A stretch of DNA of 64,000 nt from Lucifuga dentata (taxonomy: Eukaryota; Chordata; Actinopteri; Ophidiiformes; Bythitidae). Made by a program: the position numbers and the translations under genes. Below are positions 44,220 to 56,300 of this stretch, in pieces (the stretch's first letter is position 1; every line of letters starts with the position of its first letter). The notes under the pieces were generated by a model. The model ran no database searches. It worked only from the letters and a program-made list of their open reading frames with translations, and had not been told where the DNA came from. The stretch spans positions 1 through 64,000 of the forward strand of contig VXCM01005571.1 of assembly GCA_014773175.1 (NCBI GenBank), read 5' to 3'.

Positions 44220-45205
44220 GTAACAATGAATTTAGCCATGGTCTCCTGAAGGGGAATTTACAGTTGACTGTGGACCGTAATAGGCTGGGTGAATTTCATC
44301 TCCTGCTGTCCGTCAGTTTATGTGACTCCCTCAAACTGAATAACAACTTTACACATACTGTGTAAATTTTCTTTATTGAATTGACCCACTTTCACAAACA
44401 AATCTAATTGTAGCTTTCTCCCTTGCAAAAAGATGGTTTTGCTTCACAGTTTTCAGCCATTAAGTGAAAGAATGCTAGTCTGTCACCAATGAAAGAGGGG
44501 CATACACGGAGGAACAAAGGGAAAGACAAATTTGAACCTCCAGTCCTTGTTAGGTTACCTGATATGCTAGCGCTACAGAACACAACATCACGTATCATCA
44601 CAGCGCCGTGTAAAAGAACACATCACAAATTGTTCGTCAAAGCACAGATTTCTCTATGTTTGTATTGTTGTTAGAGATTTGTTAAACCTGCCAGGTTGGC
44701 AGAACCTCCTGGCCCTCGAAGGGGTTGTCAAGTAATTAATGTGAGAATAGCCTGGTCAGTCCTGAGGAGTCAGCCCCCACATCTGATAAGGTTGTGATTC
44801 TGAGACAGGCATCTGAAGATGTGAGTGATTCAAGATCTGACCCAGTTTTTCCTTGACAGCGAGGGCAAGGAGATCAAAGTGGCCCAGCGATGCTTCGACA
44901 CAGCAGATCTGAGCTTTTGTTTGCTCTAAACATGTGTTATCTGATGAAGCCTGCCAGCCAGTCTTACAGCGCTGTCGTTCTAATCACTTAACCCTTCCAC
45001 AGCAGAGGCTCCCTTCAGAAACAACAATGAAGACAAACTGAAGTCATCACCATTCTCTTACATGCTGGCCTCGTTCTGTTGCTATACACTGTATGTTTGT
45101 GTTTGCGTGTGCACGTGTGTTACGTGTGTATGTGAATGAGTCTACAGTATACATGCACAAGTATCTTTAAATGAAGTCTACCACGTATGTTTGTATGTAT
45201 GGTGC

Positions 45206-45208
<3 letters not shown>
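44220..45208. other. Unique non-coding sequence
   Basis: Includes one copy of a 23-bp sequence (44831-44853) repeated exactly at 46198-46220. No coding signal. Confidence 0.4.
44831..44853. repeat. 23-bp exact direct repeat, copy 1
   Basis: Begins CAAGATCTGACCCAG and ends TTTTTCCT. The identical 23 bases recur at 46198-46220, in the same orientation and 1.37 kb away. Confidence 0.85.

Positions 45209-45260
<52 letters not shown>
45209..45260. repeat. (TG)26 microsatellite
   Basis: Uninterrupted 52-base TG tract. Confidence 0.95.
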
Positions 45261-45261
<1 letters not shown>

Positions 45262-45726
45262 TCATTCAAGCCAGTTTGCATAAATGTAGATTCAAGATTA
45301 GGGATGATTCAAATAATAAGACAGTATTTGCTTTTCTTCTGTTACGTTATCAATACACTGACTACCATCTTGGTGTTAATGTACTATTTTCTGTCTTTTA
45401 AAATCATTTGAAAGAACTGAACAGTAATAGTTGTATATTGTGCACACTGCTTTTTCTTAATTAATTTTGTAACTTTAGGGGTACATTTCTGCTTTTTTAA
45501 CCACAAATTTCTTCTGATTATTTTGTTATTTCATATTAGAAGTAGGTGAATATTGGGAGGACAGTAACTGCCTTGTAATGCATACTGCAGAATTTCCTGC
45601 TTCGCCCTTTGCTATTATTATCGGGTGCAACCTATTGTGATAGTACAGTATCACTGGTTACCCTGGGATGTGGTTCCCTTCATGTTGCTTTATACAGCAG
45701 CATCTGTGTAGATTATTTCTATATTC

Positions 45727-45730
<4 letters not shown>

Positions 45731-45764
<34 letters not shown>

Positions 45765-45769
45765 NNNNN
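45731..45769. repeat. (GT)n microsatellite ending in a 5-N gap
   Basis: GT tract 45731-45763 followed by five Ns (45765-45769) and a GGTGGTGGGGGG stretch. Length not resolved. Confidence 0.9.
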
Positions 45770-46902
45770 GTGGTGGTGGGGGGGGGCTCTGACATCTTTC
45801 CACGTTAAAAAGCTGACAGAACTATTGAGCTGTGGCAGCAGGCATTCCATGCTGAAACCCCTCAAATGCTAGATAAAGACATAGGAGGGAGAAAAGCAGG
45901 CACATCTTGTAAAAGAAAACAACACACAATGGTAGATTAAAAAAAAAAAAACACTAAGAGGGAAAAAATATGTTTGAAATGCTTTAGGATGGACTATTAC
46001 AGTAACCAAGATATATCAGTGTCTATGCATGTACAGCAGAATTATGTATACATGCATAAATTACAGGGATGGCCAAGCTTGTACTGCACTTGTACTGCCT
46101 TTTAACCATTTGCCACCTTCCCATCCATCCACCAGTACTATATTAATTCACCATCTTTCTTCTAGTTGTTCAATTTAAACCACTGAGGAGGAGAAAGCAA
46201 GATCTGACCCAGTTTTTCCTCAAAAGAAAAAAGGCGCAGCACAGAAAAGAGAAGCTGAAACAAAACAAAGAAAGAGAATGCGAAGATGAGAAGAGAGCAT
46301 CGACCTGAATGATAACAGAAACTAATGAGGGCTCATTTCCATGCCTGACTTTACATCTGGACTACCTGCAATGCAAACCATCCCAGCTTGGTTAGACCAA
46401 AAAGGATTTCTAAATTGGGATTGCTTTTGCTCATCCTCTCAAAAGTACTTTTATATAAGGCTCCTAATGTTTGCAATAAGTGGAACATGCCAATCCACAC
46501 AAAACATTGGCAGTGCTTGCAAAGGCTCTTTGGAAATCATAATTTTGTGTTAAGTTCATGCCAAATTCTTATTAACTATTAAATTTCAAATTTGTGATTA
46601 ACAAGTTGTCCAGTTAAAATTAAGACAGCTTTAATATTATTGAAACCAGACCTCATTCAAATGTTCTTTCTCATCATTTAGAATTTCCCATAACACAACT
46701 TGAGTTTTTGCTTTCTTTTGTAGAAATTAACCACTCCTTCTCAATGGTCCAAATGGATTTGGCCTTTAAGGATAAATCTCATTTTTGAAAACAGGAAAAT
46801 CAGTCTGACCATATATGATTTTTTGTTTTGTTTTTTTTTTCCCATTATCCTCTGCTTATCCAGGTCCAGGTCACGGTGGCAGATATATATATACATACAG
46901 TA
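45770..46902. other. Unique non-coding sequence
   Basis: Contains the second copy of the 23-bp repeat (46198-46220) and an A run at 45939-45950. Nothing else recognised. Confidence 0.4.
46198..46220. repeat. 23-bp exact direct repeat, copy 2
   Basis: Same 23 bases as at 44831-44853. The flanks do not match beyond the repeat (TTCAAG/AGCAAG on the left; TTGACA/CAAAAG on the right). Confidence 0.85.
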
Positions 46903-46906
46903 TACA

Positions 46907-46956
<50 letters not shown>

Positions 46957-46996
46957 CATATATACATATATACACATATATATATATATATATATA
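46903..46996. repeat. Compound (CA)n(TA)n microsatellite
   Basis: CA tract to 46950 followed by ATACATAT and TA units. It is preceded by ATATATATACATACAG. Confidence 0.95.
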
Positions 46997-48574
46997 TGGT
47001 GTATCATGAAAAACCAACATGCCTTTATTAGGTTATATTAACTGTCTTTCTTGGTTTCTTTGTTAAAATTCATGTCAGAAGTATGAAACACTGCTAACTA
47101 AATCCTGACAGAAAGTAGTTTGTGCTCTTTGTTACAGTAGATCATCTGTAAATAATAAGAGAGCACATTTTAGGCCAGGGTTAAAAAACAAAACAAAACA
47201 TATAGATATGCATATATGAGCCACCAGATGAAAGTTTAGGGAGATGATGCAACTAAGAGCAGTGGTACTGTAATAGGGAGAAACATAGTACAATCTGTGC
47301 AATATTCATTTATTAAGGCAAATGTTTGGTCAAGGACTGAGGTGAGTGGCTTATTATTACCACTAAATCTTGTACAGTCCTTGGTAATGTGTAAATCAGA
47401 TGTTATAAAACATTTATCTAATCAAAAAGCCATTGATAATGCAAACACCAAAGTCACTACAGCATCACAAGTTGTGACTAAACTTAAAAAATGATGGTTT
47501 CAATTATATTAAACATATCAGACCAGTCATTTGAAAATGCTGGTATTGCCTAGTTTTACTAAGAGAAAATTTTTAATAGTATTTTAATAAGTACTCGCGG
47601 AGTTTTGAATGAGAAGCTAATAGCTCTTCAGATTATGCTACCTATAATGTTATCATGGCCACAATGCTATTTTGACCCATATTTACTATGTGAAACTATA
47701 TATGTTGAAACTATAACTGTTACTATATAAATTAGACCAGTTTCTTTAACAATCTTGTTTTTTCAAGGAGCGCAGCCTGCACTATAATTCTAGTTTATAC
47801 TGCTATTGGAGAGCATTTTGATCTGACTTGGAGCTTTTTCAGGGCAAATATGTCTCCCATTTTCTATTACCTCTTCCATTCATTCTAAGTGGGTCATGTA
47901 TTGTGTCTTAAGAAGCTATTTTTGCCATTTGTTACCAGTCAGCTACACAATAGTTACACCTAGTAGTTGACAGGTGTAAATATCTAGTAACAGCTGAGTA
48001 AATATCTAGTAACAGCTGAGTTCTAAAAACTGGCTGCAACTAGGTACAACATGTTTTAATTTAGTTATGATAAATCTGGATTTAGCAAGTACCTACATTA
48101 TAACTAGGCCAAGTTTGAACTACATGGCCATCTGTCCATGTACTTAAAGTGGGACTGGGACATTTGGCCAGACTATAATATATTCTGGTATTCTTTTGAC
48201 AGTAGAAGAATATTTTACAAAGCTTGTTTTTTTTTTTTTTTTNTTTTTTTTTTTTTTTTCCTTTTTTTCTTTCCGTCATTACATGTACTACATAATGTAT
48301 TTCAATAAAGCACTTGGCACTGGGATGCCAAATCTTATGTTGATTCAAATTTCTCCCCCATCCATTGTAAAAATGCCTGCCTACATGCACACATAATATA
48401 AGCATAAGCTGTGCAGGTTAATTGCATTTTTCCACTATAAAAACCACTTAAGTATCCCTTTGTGGATCTGTAGCCTGTATAATATGTGAAGATGCTGTAC
48501 AAAACATCTGTTTGCATCATTGAGGAGAAAAAGAAAAAATTATCTGGTGTAACACAAATCAATGTTCAGACATT

Positions 48575-48607
<33 letters not shown>

Positions 48608-48936
48608 ACAATCAGAGGGATTATCATGACTGAGCAGCTGACAGCCACATTGTTTAAATTTATGGAAACTGTAATGGATATATGATTTTAGTTTTTTTTT
48701 TTTTTTTTTTTTNTTTTTTTTTTTTTTTTTTTAATGGCTAATACAGTAAACCCGACTTTGTGCTGCCTACTGAATTTACTCTCAACAAGGAAAAATACAT
48801 TGGAAAGAACTATATATGGGAAAATGTGGATTAAAAATACAGGTTTTGTGTTTCAATATGAATTTAATTCTTATGTAACATCCATGAAAGCCATGCCTGC
48901 AGTAATAATGTAGGATGGATGCATGTGACTCTAAAG
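46997..48936. other. Non-coding sequence with homopolymer joins
   Basis: Poly(T) with N 48243, a 30-base A run at 48577-48606 and poly(T) with N 48713. Also a 22-bp tandem duplication at 47977-48020. No gene is recognised. Confidence 0.4.
47977..48020. repeat. 22-bp perfect tandem duplication
   Basis: TAAATATCTAGTAACAGCTG plus AG occurs twice in tandem with no mismatch (47977-47998 and 47999-48020) and no N between, unlike the assembly duplications elsewhere. Confidence 0.9.
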
Positions 48937-49537
48937 CAGGGGTAGGCAACCTGCGGCTCCGGAGCCGCATGCGGCTCTTTTGCCCATCTCCAGTGGCTCC
49001 CTGTGGCTTTGACAAAAGATTATATGGAAAAATTATATGGAAATGAATTATATGCAAATGAACAACAGTTATTTTTTAACTTTTTAATTTTCATTTATCA
49101 TTGATGTAAATGATTCTTACATTCTCCAACTGTAAAACTGTGTAGCCTATACACCGAATTTTAAAAAAAGTTTTTATATTTCATCAACTAAAACATGCAT
49201 CATAGCCTAAGTCTACTGCCTGGTGCCTTTTCCTCTTAATTTTGCCGAACCTCAATAGCGGTGCTATTTATGTATACACATAAATGGCTAATCTTTAGTC
49301 TCCCTAGCTATGGATTCTAAATCTACAAAGAGAAAAGTCACAGAGGAAAATAGAGAATTTAATTGTGTGTGGACAGATTTGTTTGCTTGTACAGAGAGGC
49401 ACTCACTTAATAGGCTGTTACCTTCATTATAAGGCTCAAATATGTTTTGCGGCTCCACACAGATTTTTTTTTTGTTTGTTTTTTTTTTTGTTTTGGCCAA
49501 AAGTGGCTCTTTTGATAATAAAGGTTGCTGACCCCTG
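48937..49537 (+). mobile_element. hAT-superfamily transposon, 601 bp, exact target duplication
   Basis: Begins CAGGGGTAGGCAACCTGCGG and ends AAAGGTTGCTGACCCCTG, imperfect terminal inverted repeats (CAGGGGT-GCAACC). The exact 8-bp direct repeat CTCTAAAG flanks it (48929-48936, 49538-49545), the hAT hallmark. Just inside the left end is a perfect 16-bp palindrome GCGGCTCCGGAGCCGC (48953-48968), and GGCTC/GAGCC words recur near both ends (TGCGGCTCTTTTG left; GTGGCTCTTTTGAT right). The interior keeps the first 40 codons of a transposase. Size shows a large internal deletion. Confidence 0.93.
49310..49432 (+). pseudogene. N-terminal fragment of a hAT transposase
   Basis: An ATG at 49310 opens MDSKSTKRKVTEENREFNCV, then WTDLFACTERHSL, and stops at 49430. 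A basic KRKVxxENRxF start followed by a Trp and an aromatic-rich stretch is the beginning of the transposases in the hAT group that also gave rise to vertebrate GTF2IRD2- and FAM200-like genes. The zinc-finger cysteines and the catalytic core that should follow are deleted. The start codon position agrees with the expected protein start. Confidence 0.7.
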
Positions 49538-49545
49538 CTCTAAAG

Positions 49546-50864
49546 GTTAGTGTAATTTTAAATGTGTGGGATTGAGTTGAATGATTTTTTGTTTGTTTAT
49601 TTTGGACAAAAAAAAAATCTTTTTTTTTTTTGTTGTGACATATTCCATTCTGTTATTATTTAATAGATAATAGGTAAGGTAAGTCCCAACAAAATGTCCC
49701 AATCAATGCTGCAATCTTAGACCACCATTTTGGACTGAACGATTTCATCGTGATTCTCTCACTACTGTTCAGTTTTGTCTGCAACAGTCCAAAATCACAC
49801 AGTCTGTAGGAAACTTCAGCTAATATCTTTCTGGGGTGAGGCTGTTTTGTACCAGAACACTTACTGTATTTTGAACAACAGATCTTCATATGAAATATGA
49901 AAAAAAGCCTTTAAATACATTAAAGAGAAGGTATCAAAACCTCCATATTTAACAGCCAGGTGTGATCTCTGCCTGCTTTGTAATGCACCATTTCCCATAA
50001 AAGGCCACAGGATATGAGGTCTAGATCTAGAAAGCTTTAAAGAGGCCATCGTTTATCTGCTCTGTTTCTGTGCAGGTGTGCAAACTTATGGGGCATGTAC
50101 AAACAGGTCAGTGATTATGATAGGGAATGTTTCATGACCAGAACTAAGGAAAAGTGATATGTAACATGCCACTGATTAAGATACATTGCAGCCTGTTTTT
50201 TTTTTTTTTNTTTTTTTTTTTTGTTTGTTTGTTTGTTTGTTTGTTTGTTTTTTTTTTTTCACTAGTCATAGTGAAACATATAAACTTTCTCAATTAGAAA
50301 TGACGTGTCACTGCTACTTTGAAAGGACTTGCTCGGTTTCTAAAATAGCTCAGAAACGTCATGCCATTGATGTGCTTAAAACCACAGCGCACAAGATATG
50401 AACATGACCATGAAAGGTCGCCTCATTACTGTTCCCACATTAAGTAATCTGATGTCAATTTTATGCCAGATTGACCTTTGTTTCTATTTATGTCTGTTCT
50501 GCAACAGTGCACCTAAAGGCTGCTCAGCACTAAGATGACATTTCTACCGAAATATTCTGCTGTACTAAGGGGAGAAAAATGCTCAGGCACTGAATGGGTA
50601 GTTAGTAACATATACTCCATTTAGGCCAGTACAGTGACATAAATTATGTTCCTTACAAATCTAGGATGCTGATGATTTCAGGCTGCAAACTGTTAAAAAC
50701 CAGTGTAGCTGGATTGTCAGATGATGTAGATTATTGGACAAAAACTCTGCAGAAAATTGCTTACAGAAAATGTCTTGTGTTGAATAGATGGTATAGCTGG
50801 GTTAACAATGGGTGCTGTAGGACAAATACTGAAAAAAACAATAACTAATAGGCATTTTCAACCT
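49546..50864. other. Unique non-coding sequence
   Basis: T-run and (GTTT)n stretch at 50196-50260 with N 50210. No coding signal. Confidence 0.4.
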
Positions 50865-51490
50865 GCAGTTCATTTGTTCTGGTCCTAATCAGGGTAAACT
50901 GGTAAAATGTTGCATTTACTGGTTGGTTCAGTTCAGTTTCACACAGGAAAAAAATCCAAATGAACCAAAATATACCAATAAAAGTCATGTCAGAACAGGA
51001 AGAAGTTTCAGTATGTCAGGGTAGAAATAGCTTACATTCCTAGTTGTTGTCATCATTTCAGCCACGCACCAAGCAAAACTTGGCAACAGAAAACTAAATT
51101 TCACTTCAAGACAACATCAAACATCAAAAAAGCCACATTACTGCATCACATTCTTTGAAGAAGACGCGCTTCTTTCAGGCTGAATAAGAGAATGGAGCGC
51201 ATATTGAGCACAAGCGGCCAAATGCTAACCTTCAACATGTTAATCTGAAGACATGTTATGTAAATTTGATATGTTATGACCTTTTCACAGCATCTCTTTG
51301 ATTTGCAATCGATAAGCAAAGTTAGCTTAATATAAATCACACACGATCCTTTCCAGTTCTAGATCAATCAACAGCTCAACAAATCGCCTTGTCCTTTTTT
51401 GGAACTATATGGATCATGTTCACACCACAAATAAACCGCTCCAGTTTTGAACAGCGCCAAGACCACCTCTTCAAACCAGTCTCGCTTCTT
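50865..51490 (+). repeat. Dispersed repeat, copy 2
   Basis: Same family and orientation as 5848-6650. Left part CATTTGTTCTGGTCCTAATC, AGGGTAAACTGG and GGTTCAGTTTCACACAGG has no match in copy 1. The matched part runs from about 51200 to 51480. The copy ends where a perfect hairpin begins (51493). Confidence 0.55.
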
Positions 51491-51492
51491 CG

Positions 51493-51534
51493 TTTTTTCT
51501 TATGCTGTGTTATACAACACAGCATAAGAAAAAA
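51493..51534. repeat. Perfect 19-bp inverted repeat with 4-base loop
   Basis: Arm 51493-51511 (TTTTTTCTTATGCTGTGTT) and arm 51516-51534 are exact reverse complements around the loop ATAC. It ends with an A6 run, so it is not terminator-like in either direction beyond the T6/A6 arms. Confidence 0.95.
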
Positions 51535-53336
51535 CTGTGATGTGGAACTACAGACCATAAAACAATATAAGGTTTACAGCAAGTTTGGTGTATCCACAAC
51601 TCAAGAAAATAAAATAAATAAATAAAATAAGTATGTTATATGTTTTATGGTGCAGATCTAGTCAGTTTGAAGTGAGAGAAAGTGTGAATCTGAATCTAAA
51701 TACTCTAATCATTTCTGCCCACTGGAGCAGGAAACAGAGTCACTAAATTCCCTTCTGGTGATTGGCTCTGGCATCTCCAGCTGAGCTTCAACAACACACG
51801 CACACACACACACATTCACAAACCTGCACAGAAGGGCCACCTGCAAGAGGTCTTACCTAGTCGCCTGAAAATTAATGGTCCTCCAGAGCGGAGAAAAAAG
51901 AATTTCTGAGGTTCAACTCTTCTGCCTTTGTAATTTACAGAGAATATTTCAGATTTACAAAGAGATGTATGTTAGGCATGCATCATCTGCCTGGAAAGGT
52001 TGTTTTGCTGGCTGGTCGACTTATCTGGCTGAGTTACTGCAGGGCTGGCATATGCCTATTTTGTCTACTTCATTTGATTTAATTCACTTAATAAAACTAA
52101 TCTGTCTAATTCACACCAACTGACATAACAAGAACTGCAAATAATTCTGATAATAATAGATAATAAGTTAGAGTGGAAATTAGCCTCACTGTTGGTATGC
52201 ATTTTACTACACTGACTTCTACTGTAAGTACATTGGTTGCTACTGTTAGGTATGTCTTTATGTTTGGTTTTGATCATTTTACTAAATTTGAGATGGCTTA
52301 AAATCCATGAACAGAAAAGGGCACAAAGTATCTTTGTAGGTACCTGATAAGTACCTAAAACATGAATCTGATAAACTGCTTGAAAATGCATGGATTAATT
52401 ATTCATAGCAGGTTGGTGTATCATATCATATCATATACAAAATGAGTATGAATATTCATTAAGCAGCAAAACAGTGTACAGGTGAATGTATGTAACCTGG
52501 ATGTTACAACACATTTTACGTATGACTCTGACTCCTCGTCATGCTTTACTAGTAGTGCTTCCTCTGTCACAATGCATTTTATGAGTGTCTTAATACTGAT
52601 GTACTGAGTACTGATGCATTACTAGCTGTGTCTCATTTGCAGATCATAAATGTCATATTGGGCCAGCAAGGCCTGTCCTAATTCAACAGCTCTTCCAAAT
52701 GCAGACAAGAAATTCAGCTTGCTGTGGCCTGAATTTGCAGAATGCAAATGGTATATCCTATTCTGCACTGGTTTGTTATTTTTTAAAAAGCATTCAACTT
52801 GGAAACTTGTAAAGTTGTTAGAAATCACTTGACCGTGTTATATTTACCAGGTATATGTGCTCAGGTGGTCATCGATCATTGGTAATCACTTCAACTTGAA
52901 AATTTGGAAAACAGACATCTTTGACACCTTTTTCCATTAGCCTAGTACACTTTTTTGCCAGTTGTCCATCAAATAAAATATGAGTTCATACTGACTACTT
53001 GGGTATCATGGAACTTGCCCCAGTTTCCTTTTAAAACATTGTATTTTTGAAGGCAATGTCCTGCTAATAAACTGACACTAAATAAACAGACAGACTAAGA
53101 TGGAATGCCCTAATGCACCATCAGTTAGGGTCTCTGTAGGCTGCAGACCGTCTCATTTTAGGAGGAGGCTCAGATTGAGCTGAGCCTTTAGGGTCCAGCC
53201 CCTGAATTGGGACACAGCTATTTTACATACTGTATGTCTGCGTGTGTTGCTATATGTGTCCAAAGGAGGTATATCAGCGCTGCATCAGTGGGTACAAGGA
53301 GGGCAAGACAGAAAAAGACAGAGTGAAAGAGGATGT

Positions 53337-53339
<3 letters not shown>
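51535..53339. other. Unique non-coding sequence
   Basis: A short ATAAATAAATAAA tract at 51612 and CATATCATATCATA at 52421. No coding or mobile-element signal. Confidence 0.4.

Positions 53340-53389
<50 letters not shown>
53340..53389. repeat. (AG)25 microsatellite
   Basis: Uninterrupted 50-base AG tract. Confidence 0.95.
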
Positions 53390-53391
<2 letters not shown>

Positions 53392-56300
53392 CCACCAAGT
53401 TAAAGTCCCAAAACCTCTCAGTTGAGTTGTGAAACTAAGCTGTTAAACCATATTTGTCCTCATCACTGCTCATCGGTCCATCTGTGTGGTTGACTTTGAT
53501 AACAGAGCACAGTCTTATTGTTTTTCATTTGAACATAACAGCATCCAGAATGATTGTGAATACAGTCAATAACAATAATGTAGCATATTAATCTGATCAC
53601 ATAAATGTGGAAATTAATTTACATAATTTTACTTTAGTTTCTGAGACGGAGATGAGCAAAACACTGCAATGGGTGCAGATGAACAAATTAGCTCTTGCTT
53701 TCCTCAGCATATTTACATCCGTAATGATTTATTGTATTTTAAAGCATCTTGGGCATGTTCAGCAACGATCGATGCTAATCATTCATATGTGGACAAAGTA
53801 GAAGAGCGTCACATTTCATGACATGCAAGTTGAAAAGCAAGGAATTTCCAGTATGTGTGTTCAGAATGACAGTCACATTGGCAGACATCTGATATATATC
53901 ATTATTTTCCACATACAGTATGAAAGTGGTGCAAAACATAGCTGAGATTATGCAATATCATGTATTTTATGAGTCTGTATATGTTCATAATGCATATCCA
54001 ATATGCCACGTGTGAGCAAAAAAATTTGAATTGGTTCACTTGTACATAGGGCTGTAAATGTAGCATAAAAGAGGATTAGTAGCAATAATGTCCATGTAAT
54101 CCTAAATGTTGGACTGTAACTGCAAAAGCAGTCACAACCCTGATCATTATACTATTACTAATGCTAATCCACATATGTACATTAAATAAAAGAGAAACAT
54201 GGGCATAGGCAAAAACAGATAGATACAGTATGTGTCAAGTGTTATATGAGTGCCGATGTAGGCTCCTCTTTATCTGACACTTTTGAGTATTTTCCTATGG
54301 CTCACACAAGCTAGAAAAGAGCCTGTAGGAGAGGGATGGAATCTCAAACAAACTTGATGTGAGTTGGACTGAAAGCGACATAGTGTCCTCATATGGCATA
54401 AAAACTGGTACAACCAAAGACATCAGTGCTGAGTCAGTGGAAGGAGGTGAGCAGCTGAAGGAGCAAAGTGACATGACAGAGGAAATGAGCAAGACCAAAA
54501 GAAGTTACTGTGAAGTGCATTAGTGTGGAGGAAGGATTAAATGACATTGGGGAGGACAGGACTGAGAGAGAGAGGAATAAAATGATGCAAGGCCTAGAGA
54601 AAAGTTAGTGGTCACGTAGAAGTTAATGCCAAATATATGGGAAGGAGTGGTGAAAACAAGCAGGCAGCCAGTGAGAGCACAGGAAGGATAGAAAATAAAA
54701 GAGAATGAAATATGTACTAAGATGAAAAACACATCTGCCCCAAGAGCCCTTACCTTGTTGTGTTATCCTCTGCCGCATGCTGGAAGGTGTCTGCATAAGT
54801 AATCATGCATGAGTGTTTTAATTAAAAACAAAGATCACACCTTTGATATATTTCAAGTTCATAGTACTGACATGGGACTGATTCCTTAGTCCAAATTACG
54901 GTAAGTACTTAGGATTCTTTGCATGAAGTGGAGCCTCGCAGTTAGACCTTAGATCCAATGCTGCACTGTCAAAAACCCTGATCTTAATCAAACTCCTGTA
55001 ACTCTAACCTTAAGCATGTATGAATGACCTAAGCATTTGATTGGCTGCAAAACAAAATGATAGAAGGGGTTGCATCAATTGACATTTTCCCAAATCCTAT
55101 AATAGATTGAGGGTCTTGACTGCTTCTACTTAGGACAGGAGCTTGCTCTCGCTCTCAAGGGAATACACATTGTAATTCAAAATCAATATACTGATATGAT
55201 GGTTGTGCATGTTCTACCACTGACCAAGGTGGTTCAAACAGACACAAAAGACAAGCCTCTGGGTATGCAAGAAGCTGCCATTTCCACAAGAAAAAGAAAC
55301 ACCACTTTGTAGCTGGCTTCCATAACAGTACTGAAATATTCCTTAGTAGGAGATTTTGTAATCACAGCTATTTATCAGCTCAGTGCACACAATAACTTAT
55401 CCCTCCATTAATCCTGTGCTGGAGTGCCTGTAGTGCCTATCTAAATACAATTACAAACAAGGCTCAAGAAATCACCATCATCTTGACAAGTGTTTGCTCT
55501 GTGTTCTTATCAATATGTACAACCTACAGATGGTATTGTCTCGTGGGCCCAATAAAATATTAATTTCTCTACCTTGAAGGGAAATGTCTGTGAATAACAA
55601 ACAAATAAGGGTGGCAACAGTCTCAGGGGCAGTACAGAGGGTTTTACATTTTGCACCTCATTGTCTTTCTGAGCCTTTTCTGAGACTGAAGACTAACCAC
55701 CAGTAATGAGCAGGCCCTCATTCTCAGGGGAGATCCCATTTGTTTGACCATGGATATGGAACACACTGGAAGTTAATTGACATTGTGACTTCAGATTGTT
55801 TTTATGCTAAAATCTCAAAAGGACTGTAACTAGGGCTGCATAAATAGACTATTTCTAAAACTGTCCTCAGTGCTTCACTGAGCAAATAATTTACTGACTG
55901 AACAAAGTTTAAAGACCAATTACAAAAGCCTTTCAATCAAATTTTAATGAATATCAGAGCGTACCATATGAATTAGTGTATTGGTGTGCATATATGTGTG
56001 CATGTGCGGGTATAAATTACAGCTTTCTCAAAACCTGAAGAATAATCAAAACCATAATCTTGTCTCAGGTGAATTCTAAAAGAAATAATCAATCCAGTAA
56101 GCTTATGATTTTTATGTGCATATTGCATGTATGCAGATACATCAGATTCCCAAATGATTTTGATTACATAGTAATAAGGACAGTATCTATGGCAGTTTAC
56201 TGTAGAAGAATAAAAATATTGCAGGTGTATTACATAGATTTATGGATGTGTTGTGCTTACATGTGTAGCTATGTAATGTACATGAATGCATCTAGCATCT

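Noticed and set aside
48577..48606. 30-base poly(A) as the tail of a processed retrocopy
   Set aside because: No gene-like or retroelement sequence precedes it and no target duplication was found.
55833..55990. TAGGGCTGCA start near 55833 as another hAT end
   Set aside because: Only 10 bases match, with no partner end and no target duplication.
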